Part shown: positions 1-8,180 of the stretch, one piece after another
Numbering within the stretch: position 1 is the stretch's first letter
Layout: the number at the start of each line of letters is the position of its first letter
Origin: Methanoregula sp. UBA276
Lineage (GTDB): Archaea > Halobacteriota > Methanomicrobia > Methanomicrobiales > Methanospirillaceae
Reading direction: 5' to 3'
DNA: 13,161 nt
Assembly: GCA_002508495.1 (NCBI GenBank)
Contig: DANA01000083.1
Span: 1-13,161, forward strand
The notes under the pieces: generated by a model
Told to the model about the DNA's origin: nothing
What the model saw: only the letters and a program-made list of their open reading frames with translations
Database searches by the model: none
Translations under genes and position numbers: made by a program

Positions 1-2
1 TT

Positions 3-1817
3 CCGGAGAGCGAGATCAACCTCTCACCGGTCAGGAACGATGCTGCCCAGAGCATCGCGGAGGTGCTCGGAAAGATCCAGGCGATCTTCTCTACCCTGCC
101 CTCACTTACCAGGGACGAGGAGCAGCAGGCACGGTTCCGGGCCGGCTTGGATGCAAAAAACTACGATGAGGTTCTCCTGCGGGCAAAAGAGGTCATCCGC
201 GAACTCGAGACGACAACCCGGGAGCTCGCTTCCCGGAAAAGCGAGCTAACGCTTGCGATCACCGCCCTTGAGCGGTACGCAAAAGTCCTCTCTATTATCC
301 AGCCGGTCGAGAAGGAACTGCCAACCCTTGAGGGGTTCGAGGTCACGATCCTCTTAATCCAGAAGGAGCATGCCGGGGTCATCGAGCTCATCAAAAAGGA
401 GATCGCCACCATCACCAGCAACCATTTCGAGATGACCTCCACGTCGGTCGATGAAGAGACGCTCGCGACCATCATGGTCTTTCCCAAGAAGTATGACGAG
501 GAGGTCCACGGGTTCATCTACTCGGTGAACGTCAACGAAGTGCGGCTGCCAAAAGAGTACACGGGCCGGCCGTTTTACGAGATGTTTGCGCTCATTGAAG
601 AGCAGAAAGAGAGAGACGCAGCCGAGATCGCTGCCATCAGCACCCGTCTTGCCAGCCTCTCCTCGCTCTGGTACCAGGAACTGAGCGTGCTGCAGGATTA
701 CCTCCGGGATATCCATGACGAGGTCGGGTCCTACATAAACTTTGGCGTGTCCGCGTACACGTTCGTTATCATGGGCTGGATCCCGGCCCGGCACCTGCCG
801 GCAACCAGGACGGCGCTGCAGGAGATCTTCTGTGGCCGGGTGGTCATCCGCGAGCTGGGGGTGACGGAAGGGGATATGAAACGCGCTCCCGTATGGTATG
901 ACAACCCGACGTGGGTCCGGCCGTTCGAGCTGGTCATGAGCCTTGTTGCCGTGCCGAAATACCGGGAGATCGACCCGTCCCCTATCCTTGCCATCTTCTT
1001 CCCGCTCTTCTTCGGGATCATGGTCGGCGACATCGGGTACGGCCTCATCATCCTTGCGCTTGGCCTGGTTGTCCGCAAAAAATTCCCCACGGTCCCGTTT
1101 GCCCAAAGCATGTCCGGGATGTTAATCATCTCCTCGATACCCACGATCGTCTTCGGGTACTTTTACGGCGAGTTCTTCGGCAACTTTGCCGAGCACATGG
1201 GCTGGCTCCACCCCATGCACGTCCTTGGCATCACGTGGAACCGGGCCGAGGCGATCATCCCGATGCTCATCCTTGCCATCTCGGTTGGCGTTCTCCACGT
1301 ATTCCTCGGCCTCTCGCTGGGCATCCGCAATGCCATCATCCTGAAGAACCGGCACCATCTTGCAGAACGGGCGGGGATGATCCTTGCCATCTCGGCCATC
1401 ATCCTCGCGCTCGTGGCAGCGGCCGGTGCCCTGCCGGCCGGGATGATGTACGGGGCGGCGGTGCTGATGATAATCGGCCTGCCGCTGATCCTGTACGGGG
1501 CCGGGCCGTTCGGTGCCATCGAGGTCATGAGCACGGTCGGCAACATCCTCTCCTATGCCCGCCTGATGGCTATCGGGATGGCATCCGTCATCCTTGCCAT
1601 CGTGGCAAACGAACTGGGGGGTGCGCTCGGGATTGCCGCAGTCGGGATCATCGTTGCCGTCCTCCTCCACACGCTCAACATCATCCTTGCGATGTTCTCA
1701 CCGTCCATCCACTCGATCCGTCTTCACCTCGTCGAGTTCTTCAGCAAGTTCTACGAGGGCGGGGGCGTGCCGTACCGGCCGTTTGCGCGGGTGGCGGGGG
1801 AGAAGAAGGGGGAGTAG
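3..1817 (+). CDS. atpI: A/V-type ATP synthase subunit I, 5'-truncated by window edge
   Basis: Membrane subunit I (subunit a) of the archaeal A-type ATP synthase. It provides the stator half-channel for ions against the c/K ring and a peripheral-stalk attachment. The reading frame is open from base 3, so the true start lies off the left edge; the GTG at 63 is an internal codon. The N-terminal half is soluble and rich in Glu/Lys helices (coiled-coil stalk region, to about base 900). The C-terminal half has a series of hydrophobic segments starting near base 985 (LAIFFPLFFGIMVGDIGYG). The family's essential arginine is visible in SYARLMAIGMA, with the Arg codon at 1560-1562. About 605 residues are visible, close to the usual 640-670. 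No atpK or other ATPase gene follows; the next 500 bases are non-coding, although in many methanogens subunit K follows I. The family call is firm. Confidence 0.95.
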   Translation, partial: PESEINLSPVRNDAAQSIAEVLGKIQAIFSTLPSLTRDEEQQARFRAGLDAKNYDEVLLRAKEVIRELETTTRELASRKSELTLAITALERYAKVLSIIQPVEKELPTLEGFEVTILLIQKEHAGVIELIKKEIATITSNHFEMTSTSVDEETLATIMVFPKKYDEEVHGFIYSVNVNEVRLPKEYTGRPFYEMFALIEEQKERDAAEIAAISTRLASLSSLWYQELSVLQDYLRDIHDEVGSYINFGVSAYTFVIMGWIPARHLPATRTALQEIFCGRVVIRELGVTEGDMKRAPVWYDNPTWVRPFELVMSLVAVPKYREIDPSPILAIFFPLFFGIMVGDIGYGLIILALGLVVRKKFPTVPFAQSMSGMLIISSIPTIVFGYFYGEFFGNFAEHMGWLHPMHVLGITWNRAEAIIPMLILAISVGVLHVFLGLSLGIRNAIILKNRHHLAERAGMILAISAIILALVAAAGALPAGMMYGAAVLMIIGLPLILYGAGPFGAIEVMSTVGNILSYARLMAIGMASVILAIVANELGGALGIAAVGIIVAVLLHTLNIILAMFSPSIHSIRLHLVEFFSKFYEGGGVPYRPFARVAGEKKGE

Positions 1818-1829
1818 GCGGGGCCCTGG

Positions 1830-1901
1830 TTTTTTGTGGAGCCGGGTTGCCGCGGAAAACCGGCCCCGCGATTTTGCAGTGAAAATCGATCAGCGTTTTT
1901 T
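1830..1901 (+). terminator. Probable transcription end of the ATPase gene
   Basis: Two T6 runs (1830-1835 and 1896-1901) follow the atpI stop. Between them lies a GC-rich imperfect stem, GCCGGGTT pairing with AACCGGC. Archaeal termination typically uses T-tracts, so this is the likely end of the ATPase transcript. Inferred from sequence only. Confidence 0.4.
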
Positions 1902-1916
1902 CGCGGGCGGTTTTTG

Positions 1917-1936
1917 ATCGCGATCATGATCGCGAT
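1917..1936. repeat. 20-bp perfect palindrome ATCGCGATCATGATCGCGAT
   Basis: A perfect self-complementary 20-mer flanked by T5 on the left and T9 on the right. It sits inside the intergenic repeat block and has an imperfect sister at 2197-2216. It could be a protein-binding site, or part of a cruciform or terminator structure. Confidence 0.7.
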
Positions 1937-2196
1937 TTTTTTTTCAAAAACGGAAGTCGTTTGAAAATAAAAAAACGCGATCCGATTTTTCCGGAAAAAA
2001 CGCGGAGCGATTGTGAAATGTTAAGCTGATCTGTATGAGCTGTAATTGTTGGTTCACGCCGGAAATGGGTTGGGGGTAGCGGTTTTTCTATCGCGATCCG
2101 ATTTTTTTTGAAAAATCGCTGATCGTTTTTTTCCGGAAAATCGATTTGCGTTTGAAAAGGAAAAATCGGATCGTGTTTTTTTTGCGGAGGTTTTTG

Positions 2197-2216
2197 ATCG
2201 CGGTCGTGATCGCGAT
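2197..2216. repeat. Imperfect copy of the 20-bp palindrome
   Basis: ATCGCGGTCGTGATCGCGAT differs from the palindrome at 1917-1936 at two positions, both A to G. It is preceded by the same GGTTTTTG context. It lies about 55 bases upstream of the TATA-like box of hsdR, so a regulatory role is possible but unproven. Confidence 0.55.
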
Positions 2217-2270
2217 GGGAAAGGGAAAATGCGGAACGATTTGGATCCATGGCTGTGATATTACTGACTA

Positions 2271-2279
2271 TTATTATAT
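2271..2279 (+). promoter_or_regulatory. TATA-like box of the hsdRMS operon
   Basis: TTATTATAT lies 43 bases upstream of the hsdR ATG. An archaeal start about 25 bases downstream of the box would leave a short leader of roughly 20 nt. No clear Shine-Dalgarno motif precedes this ATG, which fits a short-leader transcript. Inferred by eye. Confidence 0.4.
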
Positions 2280-2322
2280 CGAAAGTTATTAGCGGCTTGT
2301 TGATGATAATGAACATCACCGA

Positions 2323-4629
2323 ATGGATCCTCTGGAAAAGAAGAAACTCAGCGAACGAGATATCTGTTCCAAGTTCATTACTCCCGCAATAATTCACTCC
2401 GGCTGGAACCACGACCTCCAGGTCCGGGAAGAGGTGAATGTCACGGATGGCCGGGTTCTTGTCAACGGCAATTCCGTGAGCCGGGCCAAGCCGCGACGGG
2501 CCGACTATATCCTTTACTATAAACAGAATCTTCCGATCGCTGTCATCGAAGCCAAGGACAACACGCACAGCGTCGGCGCCGGAATGCAGCAGGCGCTTGC
2601 CTATGCTGAAATGATGGACATCCCGTTCGTGTTCAGCTCCAATGGCGACGGGTTCCTGCTCCATGACCGTTCGGGCTGCTATGATCCAATGGAAATCGAG
2701 TTGTCTCTTGACGAATTTCCCCGTCCCACCGATCTCTGGACACGGTACCGGAAATGGAAAGGGCTCGATGAGCGGAAAGAGCAGATCGTTACACAAGGGT
2801 ACTATATTGATGATATCCGGAAGACTCCCCGGTATTACCAGATGAACGCGATTAACCGGACGGTCGAGGCGATCGCGAACGGGCAGGACCGGGCCCTGCT
2901 CGTGATGGCGACCGGGACCGGCAAGACTTACACGGCATTCCAGATCATCTGGCGGCTCTGGAAGGCCGGGGTGAAGAAGCGGATCCTCTTCCTTGCCGAC
3001 CGGAATATCCTTGTCGACCAGACCAAGACAAACGATTTCAAACCGTTCGGATCGGCGATGACGAAGATCACGAACCGTCAGGTGGACAAGAGTTACGAGA
3101 TCTATCTCTCACTCTACCAGGCAGTCACCGGCAGCGAGGAGGAGAGGAACATCTACAAGGAGTTCTCCCGGGACTTCTTCGACCTGATCATTGTCGATGA
3201 ATGTCACCGGGGGAGTGCCGCGGACGATGCGATGTGGCGGGAGATCCTGGATTATTTCTCGTCCGCAACCCACATCGGCCTGACCGCGACGCCGAAGGAG
3301 ACGAAGTACGTCTCCAATGTCCATTATTTCGGGGAACCGGTGTACGTGTACTCGCTGAAGCAGGGAATCGAGGACGGGTTCCTTGCCCCATACCGGGTGT
3401 ACCGGATCGATCTTGACAAGGATTTGCAGGGATGGCGCCCCGAGCGGGGGCAGAAGGATAAGTATGGTCACGAGATCGAGGACCGGATTTACAACCAGAA
3501 GGATTTCGACCGGAGCCTCGTTATCGAGCAGCGGACGAAACTGGTTGCCCGGAAAGTCTCGGACTTCCTGAAAAATACCGGCCGGTACGACAAGACGATC
3601 GTTTTCTGCGAGAACATCGACCATGCCGAGCGGATGCGGCAGTATCTCGTGAACGAGAATTCAGATCTCGTGAAGGAGAATGGGCGGTACATTGTCCGGA
3701 TAACCGGCGACAGCCCGGAGGGGAAAGCCGAGCTGGACAATTTCATCATACCGGACTCGAAGTATCCTGTGATTGCAACGACCTCGAAACTGATGGGGAC
3801 CGGTGTTGATGCCCAGACCTGCAAGCTGATCGTGATCGACAAGCGGATCGAGTCGATGTCCGAGTTCAAGCAGATCATCGGGCGCGGGACCCGGATCAAC
3901 GAGGATTACAACAAGTATTTCTTCACCATCATGGACTTCCGGAAGGTGAGCGAGCTCTTCGCCGACCCGGACTTTGACGGGGAACCGCTGGACGGGAGCC
4001 TGTATGACCCGACCGATCCGATAGCCCCGCCTCAGCCCAAGCCGCGGGAGCCATCAGGTGCCATGAAGTACGTGGTGAACGATGTGCCGGTGACCGTTGT
4101 TGCCGAGCGGGTCCAGTACATTGCTGCGGACGGGAAGCTGATCACCGAGTCGCTGGAGGATTACACGAAGAAGAACGTGACGCAGCAGTACGCTACGCTG
4201 AATGCGTTCCTGACCTCGTGGACGAAGGCGGAGCAGAAGACCGTGATCTTAGAGGAACTGGAGGAGCAGGGCGTACTCTTCGAGGCTTTGCAGGAGCAGG
4301 TGGGGAAGGACTATGACCCCTTCGACCTGATCTGCCACGTGGTCTTCGGCCAGCCTCCGATGTCGCGCCGGGAACGGGCAGCGAAGGTGCGGAAGGCGAA
4401 CTATTTCACGAAATACGCTGAGCCGGCGCGGAAGGTGCTGGACGCCCTCCTCTCGAAGTATTCCGATGGCGGGATCGGCGATATCGAGAGCATGGAGGTA
4501 CTGCGGGTGGACCCGTTCACCACGTTCGGCACCCCGTTCGAAATAGTGAACACTATTTTTGGCGGGAGCGCAAACTATCTTGAAGCAATACGCCGGCTAG
4601 AGCGGTGTCTTTACACCGCCGAGTGTTGA
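2323..4629 (+). CDS. hsdR: Type I restriction enzyme, R (endonuclease/translocase) subunit
   Basis: ATP-dependent DNA translocase and nuclease of a type I R-M complex. It reels in DNA and cleaves it when HsdS meets an unmethylated target. The N-terminal PD-(D/E)xK nuclease is visible as D61 (RRADY), E76-A-K78 (VIEAK) and the following Gln pair Q89/Q90. The superfamily 2 helicase motifs are in order: Walker A ATGTGKT (196-202), DECH box (292-295), TATP motif III (321-324) and QIIGRGTR motif VI (517-524). The C-terminal 150 or so residues match in position the EcoEI-type R C-terminal domain. At 768 residues it belongs to the shorter HsdR class (EcoKI R is about 1170). The ATG is chosen because no in-frame start lies just upstream. 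It is first in an hsdR-hsdM-hsdS operon and no key motif is missing. Confidence 0.95.
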   Translation: MDPLEKKKLSERDICSKFITPAIIHSGWNHDLQVREEVNVTDGRVLVNGNSVSRAKPRRADYILYYKQNLPIAVIEAKDNTHSVGAGMQQALAYAEMMDIPFVFSSNGDGFLLHDRSGCYDPMEIELSLDEFPRPTDLWTRYRKWKGLDERKEQIVTQGYYIDDIRKTPRYYQMNAINRTVEAIANGQDRALLVMATGTGKTYTAFQIIWRLWKAGVKKRILFLADRNILVDQTKTNDFKPFGSAMTKITNRQVDKSYEIYLSLYQAVTGSEEERNIYKEFSRDFFDLIIVDECHRGSAADDAMWREILDYFSSATHIGLTATPKETKYVSNVHYFGEPVYVYSLKQGIEDGFLAPYRVYRIDLDKDLQGWRPERGQKDKYGHEIEDRIYNQKDFDRSLVIEQRTKLVARKVSDFLKNTGRYDKTIVFCENIDHAERMRQYLVNENSDLVKENGRYIVRITGDSPEGKAELDNFIIPDSKYPVIATTSKLMGTGVDAQTCKLIVIDKRIESMSEFKQIIGRGTRINEDYNKYFFTIMDFRKVSELFADPDFDGEPLDGSLYDPTDPIAPPQPKPREPSGAMKYVVNDVPVTVVAERVQYIAADGKLITESLEDYTKKNVTQQYATLNAFLTSWTKAEQKTVILEELEEQGVLFEALQEQVGKDYDPFDLICHVVFGQPPMSRRERAAKVRKANYFTKYAEPARKVLDALLSKYSDGGIGDIESMEVLRVDPFTTFGTPFEIVNTIFGGSANYLEAIRRLERCLYTAEC

Positions 4630-4640
4630 GGCGGACAGAT

Positions 4641-4647
4641 AAGGGAG
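4641..4647 (+). promoter_or_regulatory. Weak ribosome binding site of hsdM
   Basis: AAGGGAG is separated from the hsdM ATG by 13 bases that end in a T8 run (4653-4660). The spacing is long for an SD site, and the T8 could act as a partial terminator that lowers readthrough from hsdR into hsdM. Confidence 0.4.
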
Positions 4648-4660
4648 CTGAATTTTTTTT

Positions 4661-6127
4661 ATGGCAGTCGGAACCACGATCAAGACGATCCAGGACATCA
4701 TGCGGAAGGACGCGGGTGTCGATGGCGACGCCCAGCGGATCAGCCAGCTCGGCTGGATGCTTTTTTTAAAGATCTTCGATGACAAGGAGAAAGAATACGA
4801 GCTGATGCGCAAAGGGTACCGCTCCCCGATGCCGGACCGGCTCCGGTGGCGGAACTGGGCCGCGGACTCCGAGGGAATCACGGGCGACACCCTCCTGAAG
4901 TTCATCGATACCGACCTCTTCCCGACCCTCAAGGAACTGCCGGCGGAAGCGGGATCGAACGGTTCCGGGATCCTGCTGCGCCGGGTCTTCGAGGACTCGT
5001 ACAACTACATGAAGAACGGGACGCTGATCCGGCAGGTCGCGAACAAGATCAACGATATCGATTTCAACAAGACCGAGGACCGGCACCTGTTCGGGGAGAT
5101 CTACGAGAAGATCTTAAAAGACCTCCAGAGTGCGGGCAATGCCGGGGAGTATTACACGCCCCGGGCCGTAACGCAGTTCATGGTGGATATGGTGGACCCG
5201 AAGCTCGGCGAGTCGATCCTTGACCCGGCCTGCGGTACCGGCGGGTTCCTTGCGTGTGCGATCGAGGATATCCGCATGGACGTGAAGACAACGAAGGATG
5301 AAGACCTGCTCCAGAGCTCGATCCACGGCGTCGAGAAGAAACCGATGCCCCACCTGCTCTGCGTCACGAACATGATGCTGCACGGCATCGATGTCCCGAT
5401 CCAGATCCGGCATGACAACACGCTCGCCCGCCCGCTGAAGGATTACTCGGCCCGGGACCGGGTGGACGTGATCGTGACGAACCCCCCGTTCGGCGGCATG
5501 GAGGAGGACGGGATCGAGACGAACTTCCCGTCCATGTACCAGACCCGCGAGACCGCCGATCTCTTCCTCGTCCTGATTATGCACCTCCTGAAGGATGGCG
5601 GCAGGGCAGCGATCGTGCTGCCGGACGGCACCCTCTTTGGCGAGGGCGTGAAGAGCCGGATCAAGGAGAAACTCCTGACCGAGTGCAACCTCCATACCAT
5701 CGTCCGGCTCCCGAACGGTGTCTTCGCCCCCTATACCGGGATCAAGACGAACCTCCTCTTCTTCGAGAAGGGCAAGCCCACGAAAGAGATCTGGTACTTC
5801 GAGCACACCTATCCCAAGGGTGTCAAATCGTACAACAAGACCAAGCCGATCCGGATCGAGGAGTTCGTACCCGAGGTAGAGTGGTGGACGAACCGCACCG
5901 AGACCGAGCATGCGTGGCGGGTGCCGGTCGAGCAGGTGATCGCGAACGGGTTCAACCTCGACATCAAGAACCCGAACGTGGTACCAGATGAACTCGGCGA
6001 TCCTGCGGAACTGCTCCGCGAGTACGAGCGGATCCGGGCGGAGGCTGCGGAGACGCGGGAGAAGCTGAAGCGGGAACTGATGGCATCGCTCGGGACACCA
6101 TCATCAGGGTCAGGGAAAAAGAAATGA
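4661..6127 (+). CDS. hsdM: Type I restriction-modification DNA methyltransferase (M subunit)
   Basis: N6-adenine DNA methyltransferase subunit; with HsdS it forms the modification enzyme, and with HsdR the restriction complex. The N-terminal helical HsdM domain covers roughly residues 1-140 and begins MAVGTTIKTIQDIMRKD. The catalytic domain follows YYTPRAVTQFMVDMV. The SAM-binding motif I region DPACGTGGF is at 188-196 and the catalytic motif IV NPPF at 274-277, with the GGMEEDG extension typical of this class. At 488 residues it is full length. The C-terminus ends in a basic GSGKKK tail. It starts 31 bases after the hsdR stop, and a 131-base structured spacer separates it from hsdS. Assignment is firm; the methylated sequence cannot be read from the protein. 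Confidence 0.96.
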   Translation: MAVGTTIKTIQDIMRKDAGVDGDAQRISQLGWMLFLKIFDDKEKEYELMRKGYRSPMPDRLRWRNWAADSEGITGDTLLKFIDTDLFPTLKELPAEAGSNGSGILLRRVFEDSYNYMKNGTLIRQVANKINDIDFNKTEDRHLFGEIYEKILKDLQSAGNAGEYYTPRAVTQFMVDMVDPKLGESILDPACGTGGFLACAIEDIRMDVKTTKDEDLLQSSIHGVEKKPMPHLLCVTNMMLHGIDVPIQIRHDNTLARPLKDYSARDRVDVIVTNPPFGGMEEDGIETNFPSMYQTRETADLFLVLIMHLLKDGGRAAIVLPDGTLFGEGVKSRIKEKLLTECNLHTIVRLPNGVFAPYTGIKTNLLFFEKGKPTKEIWYFEHTYPKGVKSYNKTKPIRIEEFVPEVEWWTNRTETEHAWRVPVEQVIANGFNLDIKNPNVVPDELGDPAELLREYERIRAEAAETREKLKRELMASLGTPSSGSGKKK

Positions 6128-6133
6128 TTGCCC

Positions 6134-6261
6134 CATTGTCTAACAGTTGGATAATTTCTCTCGGATTTACTGCGTCGAATCGTGAAATGAAAGGTTATCC
6201 ATTGAGATCCTTGGATATGAGTTGGACCAATGTTGGATAATTTTTTGGAAGTTAGACAATG
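6134..6261. repeat. Inverted-repeat spacer covering the hsdS start codon
   Basis: The hsdM-hsdS gap is bounded by a perfect 11-bp inverted repeat, CATTGTCTAAC (6134-6144) and GTTAGACAATG (6251-6261). The right arm includes the hsdS ATG (6259-6261). Inside are a 12-bp direct repeat GTTGGATAATTT (6146-6157 and 6232-6243) and a second inverted pair, TTATCCATTG (6195-6204) against CAATGTTGGATAA (6228-6240). In RNA this could fold with the hsdS start in a stem. It is AT-rich compared with its flanks. Confidence 0.7.
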
Positions 6262-7935
6262 AAAAATCCAACACCCGCGAACCCGGCCATGACCGATAAC
6301 CTCCTCTTCGAGCACTTCGCTACGCTCGCTACTGCACCGGAGGGCATAGCCAGGCTGCGGGAACTGATCTTGCAGCTCGCGGTGCAAGGGAAACTCGGGA
6401 CGCAGGACGCGGGGGATGAGACGGCGAGTGTACTGCTGAAAAAGATTAGAGAAGTGAAAGAGCGGTTGGTGAAAGAAAAAAAACTTCAAAAAGAAAAACC
6501 TTTGAAATCACTAACCGAAACAGATGAACCGTTTAATATTCCAAAAAACTGGATTTGGACTTATTTTGGACAGATTATATTCAATCGAGATGGTGAAAGA
6601 ATCCCTATTGAAAAAGCTGAACGTTCAACCAGACATGGATCTTACGATTATTACGGAGCATCCGGAGTAATCGATTCGATTGATGGATATCTGTTTGATA
6701 AATCACTTCTCCTTATTGGAGAGGATGGTGCAAATCTTGTCAATAGATCAACACCAATTGCGTTCATTGCTCATGGAAAATACTGGGTGAATAATCACGC
6801 TCACGTTTTAGACGGAATATCATTGGAATTTCTGCGATATCTAGAAATTTATATCAATTCCATCGACCTTCGACCATACCTTACCGGGATGGCTCAACCA
6901 AAAATGAACCAAGCAAAGATGAATTCGATCCCGGTTCCCCTCCCCCCGCTCGCGGAGCAGCACCGCATCGTCACCAAAGTCGACCGGTTCATGGCGCTCT
7001 GCGATGAACTCGAAGCCCGACAGCAGCAGGAGCGGGCGGGCTGCCTCAAGCTCGGCACGGCGAGCCTTGCGGGATTGCAGAACGCGGAGAGCCCGGAGGA
7101 GTTCGGGCGGCAGTGGGCGCAGGTGTGCGATGCGTTCGATCTGGTCCTGGATTGCCCGGAGAATGTGGCGGTGCTCCGGCAGACGATTTTGCAGCTGGCG
7201 GTGCAGGGGCGTCTGGTATGGCAGGAGATGGGGGATGAACCCGCTGATATGTTAGTTGAAAGGATCCGGAAAGAGAAAGAGAGGTTGGTCAAGGAAGGGA
7301 AAATCAAACGAGATAGTAGGCTTGAACTCATCGATGAGAATGATATTGGACAATCCTTCCCTCAAAACTGGGTTTTGACCCGATTAGGGGAGATTGCTTA
7401 CTATAATGCCGAAATAAAAGTCTCATCCGAAGAAATCTCTGAGGAGTCATGGGTTTTCGATCTTGAAGATATCGAAAAAGACACTTCAAGAATCCTTCAG
7501 AAAGTTAGATTCAAAGATCGCCAATCCCTGAGCTCGAAGTCCAGATTTAAAAAAGGTGATGTTCTTTACGGAAAATTGCGTCCGTATCTCAATAAAGTTG
7601 TTGTCGCTGACGAGGACGGTTATTGTACAACCGAAATTGTTCCCATCCGTCCATATCTGGACATTGATCCAAAATATTTGATGTACGCTCTTAAAACTCC
7701 CAGCTTCCTCTCTTATGTTAATTCAAAGACATACGGAATAAAAATGCCGAGATTAGGGACTGTTGACGCAATAAACACCGTCGTCCCCCTCCCCCCGCTC
7801 GCCGAACAACACCGCATCGTTGCGAAGGTCGATGCGCTGATGGCGTTGTGCGATGCCCTCGAATCACAGCTGAAAGAGAGGGCGGGAGTGCAGGAGCGGT
7901 TTGCGAAGGCGGTGGGGAAGCAGGTGGCGGGATGA
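6259..7935 (+). CDS. hsdS: Type I restriction-modification specificity subunit (S)
   Basis: DNA-recognition subunit of the type I R-M complex. Its two target recognition domains (TRDs) each read one half of a bipartite site. The protein has the expected two-fold repeat. Each half opens with an ILQLAVQGKL or ILQLAVQGRL block followed by charged helix (KERLVKE), then a TRD, then the conserved helix start PLPPLAEQHRIV.KVD..MALCD. TRD1 is about residues 90-225 and TRD2 about 370-505. The 558-residue length is normal or slightly long. The start at 6259 has GGAAG eight bases upstream; ATG at 6289 (MTDNLLFEHF) is an alternative. The TRD-coding stretches are AT-rich while the conserved blocks are GC-rich, as expected if TRDs are exchanged horizontally. 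Its 3' end recurs as two fragments downstream. Confidence 0.95.
   Translation: MKNPTPANPAMTDNLLFEHFATLATAPEGIARLRELILQLAVQGKLGTQDAGDETASVLLKKIREVKERLVKEKKLQKEKPLKSLTETDEPFNIPKNWIWTYFGQIIFNRDGERIPIEKAERSTRHGSYDYYGASGVIDSIDGYLFDKSLLLIGEDGANLVNRSTPIAFIAHGKYWVNNHAHVLDGISLEFLRYLEIYINSIDLRPYLTGMAQPKMNQAKMNSIPVPLPPLAEQHRIVTKVDRFMALCDELEARQQQERAGCLKLGTASLAGLQNAESPEEFGRQWAQVCDAFDLVLDCPENVAVLRQTILQLAVQGRLVWQEMGDEPADMLVERIRKEKERLVKEGKIKRDSRLELIDENDIGQSFPQNWVLTRLGEIAYYNAEIKVSSEEISEESWVFDLEDIEKDTSRILQKVRFKDRQSLSSKSRFKKGDVLYGKLRPYLNKVVVADEDGYCTTEIVPIRPYLDIDPKYLMYALKTPSFLSYVNSKTYGIKMPRLGTVDAINTVVPLPPLAEQHRIVAKVDALMALCDALESQLKERAGVQERFAKAVGKQVAG
7787..7885 (+). repeat. hsdS distal block, copy 1 of a direct repeat
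   Basis: These 99 bases of intact hsdS (coding PPLAEQHRIVAKVDALMALC and the helix after it) match 9774-9872 at about 95 of 99 positions by eye. A further block, 7908-7935, matches 9881-9908 at 26 of 28. The repeats bracket the peptidase cassette. Confidence 0.9.
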
Positions 7936-8004
7936 AATGATGATAAAGCATCAGCGATTTTGGCTTGGTTTGCTCTATTTCCGAGCATTTCACAAACCGG
8001 TTCC

Positions 8005-8012
8005 TTTTTTTT
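8005..8012 (+). terminator. T8 run, likely end of the hsdRMS transcript
   Basis: CC followed by T8, 70 bases after the hsdS stop, with no strong stem. In archaea such a tract alone can terminate transcription. The rest of 7936-8180 holds the AT-rich element listed next and no convincing gene. Confidence 0.5.
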
Positions 8013-8028
8013 AGCGCATTAAATCAGG

Positions 8029-8050
8029 TATAATTAAATAATATTAAAAT
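8029..8050 (+). promoter_or_regulatory. AT-rich promoter-like element of cassette 1
   Basis: Begins TATAATTAAATAATATT and continues AT-rich to 8050. It has TATA-box character, downstream of the hsdS terminator and about 130 bases before the small ORF. It matches 10845-10866, in front of the cassette 2 gene, at 20 of 22 bases. It may be the cassette 1 promoter with a roughly 100-nt leader, or a shared junction sequence. Confidence 0.4.
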
Positions 8051-8180
8051 ACATCACTCTCTGTCCCATTCCCGTACCCGATGCTAACTGCCAAATGCCA
8101 GAACGACAAACATATGAGAACCACAACTCTCACTGGCCTAATAGACCCGGGACGTTGAGTTAAGGTTAGATGTGGTGTAA

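Larger units (their letters stand above)
1879..2242. repeat. Intergenic A/T-tract plus GATC/CCGG repeat block
   Basis: This fills most of the 505-base gap between atpI and hsdR; I see no gene in it. It is built from reused words. CGCGATCCGATTTTT occurs exactly at 1976-1990 and 2092-2106. TTTTTCCGGAAAA occurs at 1986-1998 and 2128-2140. A larger diverged direct repeat pairs about 1884-1936 with 2167-2216 (T-run, GCGG, GGTTTTTGATCGCG, then a GATCGCGAT palindrome half), each followed downstream by a GCGGAGCGATT or GCGGAACGATT motif. Similar words recur at 11762-11810 and 12883-12965, so this looks like a dispersed family of small non-autonomous or regulatory repeats. Function unknown. Confidence 0.65.

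Noticed and set aside
63..65. GTG as the start of the ATPase gene
   Set aside because: The frame is open to the left edge with family-like sequence before it, so the gene is truncated, not starting here.
354..1106. Minus-strand open frames under atpI
   Set aside because: Antisense to conserved ATPase sequence; composition (many Arg, Asp, His) is typical of a shadow frame.
1879..2242. CRISPR array
   Set aside because: Repeats are irregular in length and spacing, A/T-tract rich, and no cas gene is present.
1924..2796. Long open frame on the minus strand across the repeat block and start of hsdR
   Set aside because: It runs antisense to clear HsdR nuclease coding sequence and through repeats; the protein is low-complexity and lacks family features.
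6134..6261. Phase-variable DNA inversion switch for hsdS
   Set aside because: Known systems carry a recombinase gene and alternative hsdS pieces in inverted orientation; here there is no recombinase and the hsdS fragments are all in direct orientation.
8081..8158. A 25-codon frame upstream of the small ORF
   Set aside because: No ribosome binding site, no similarity recognised, and not coupled to the next gene.
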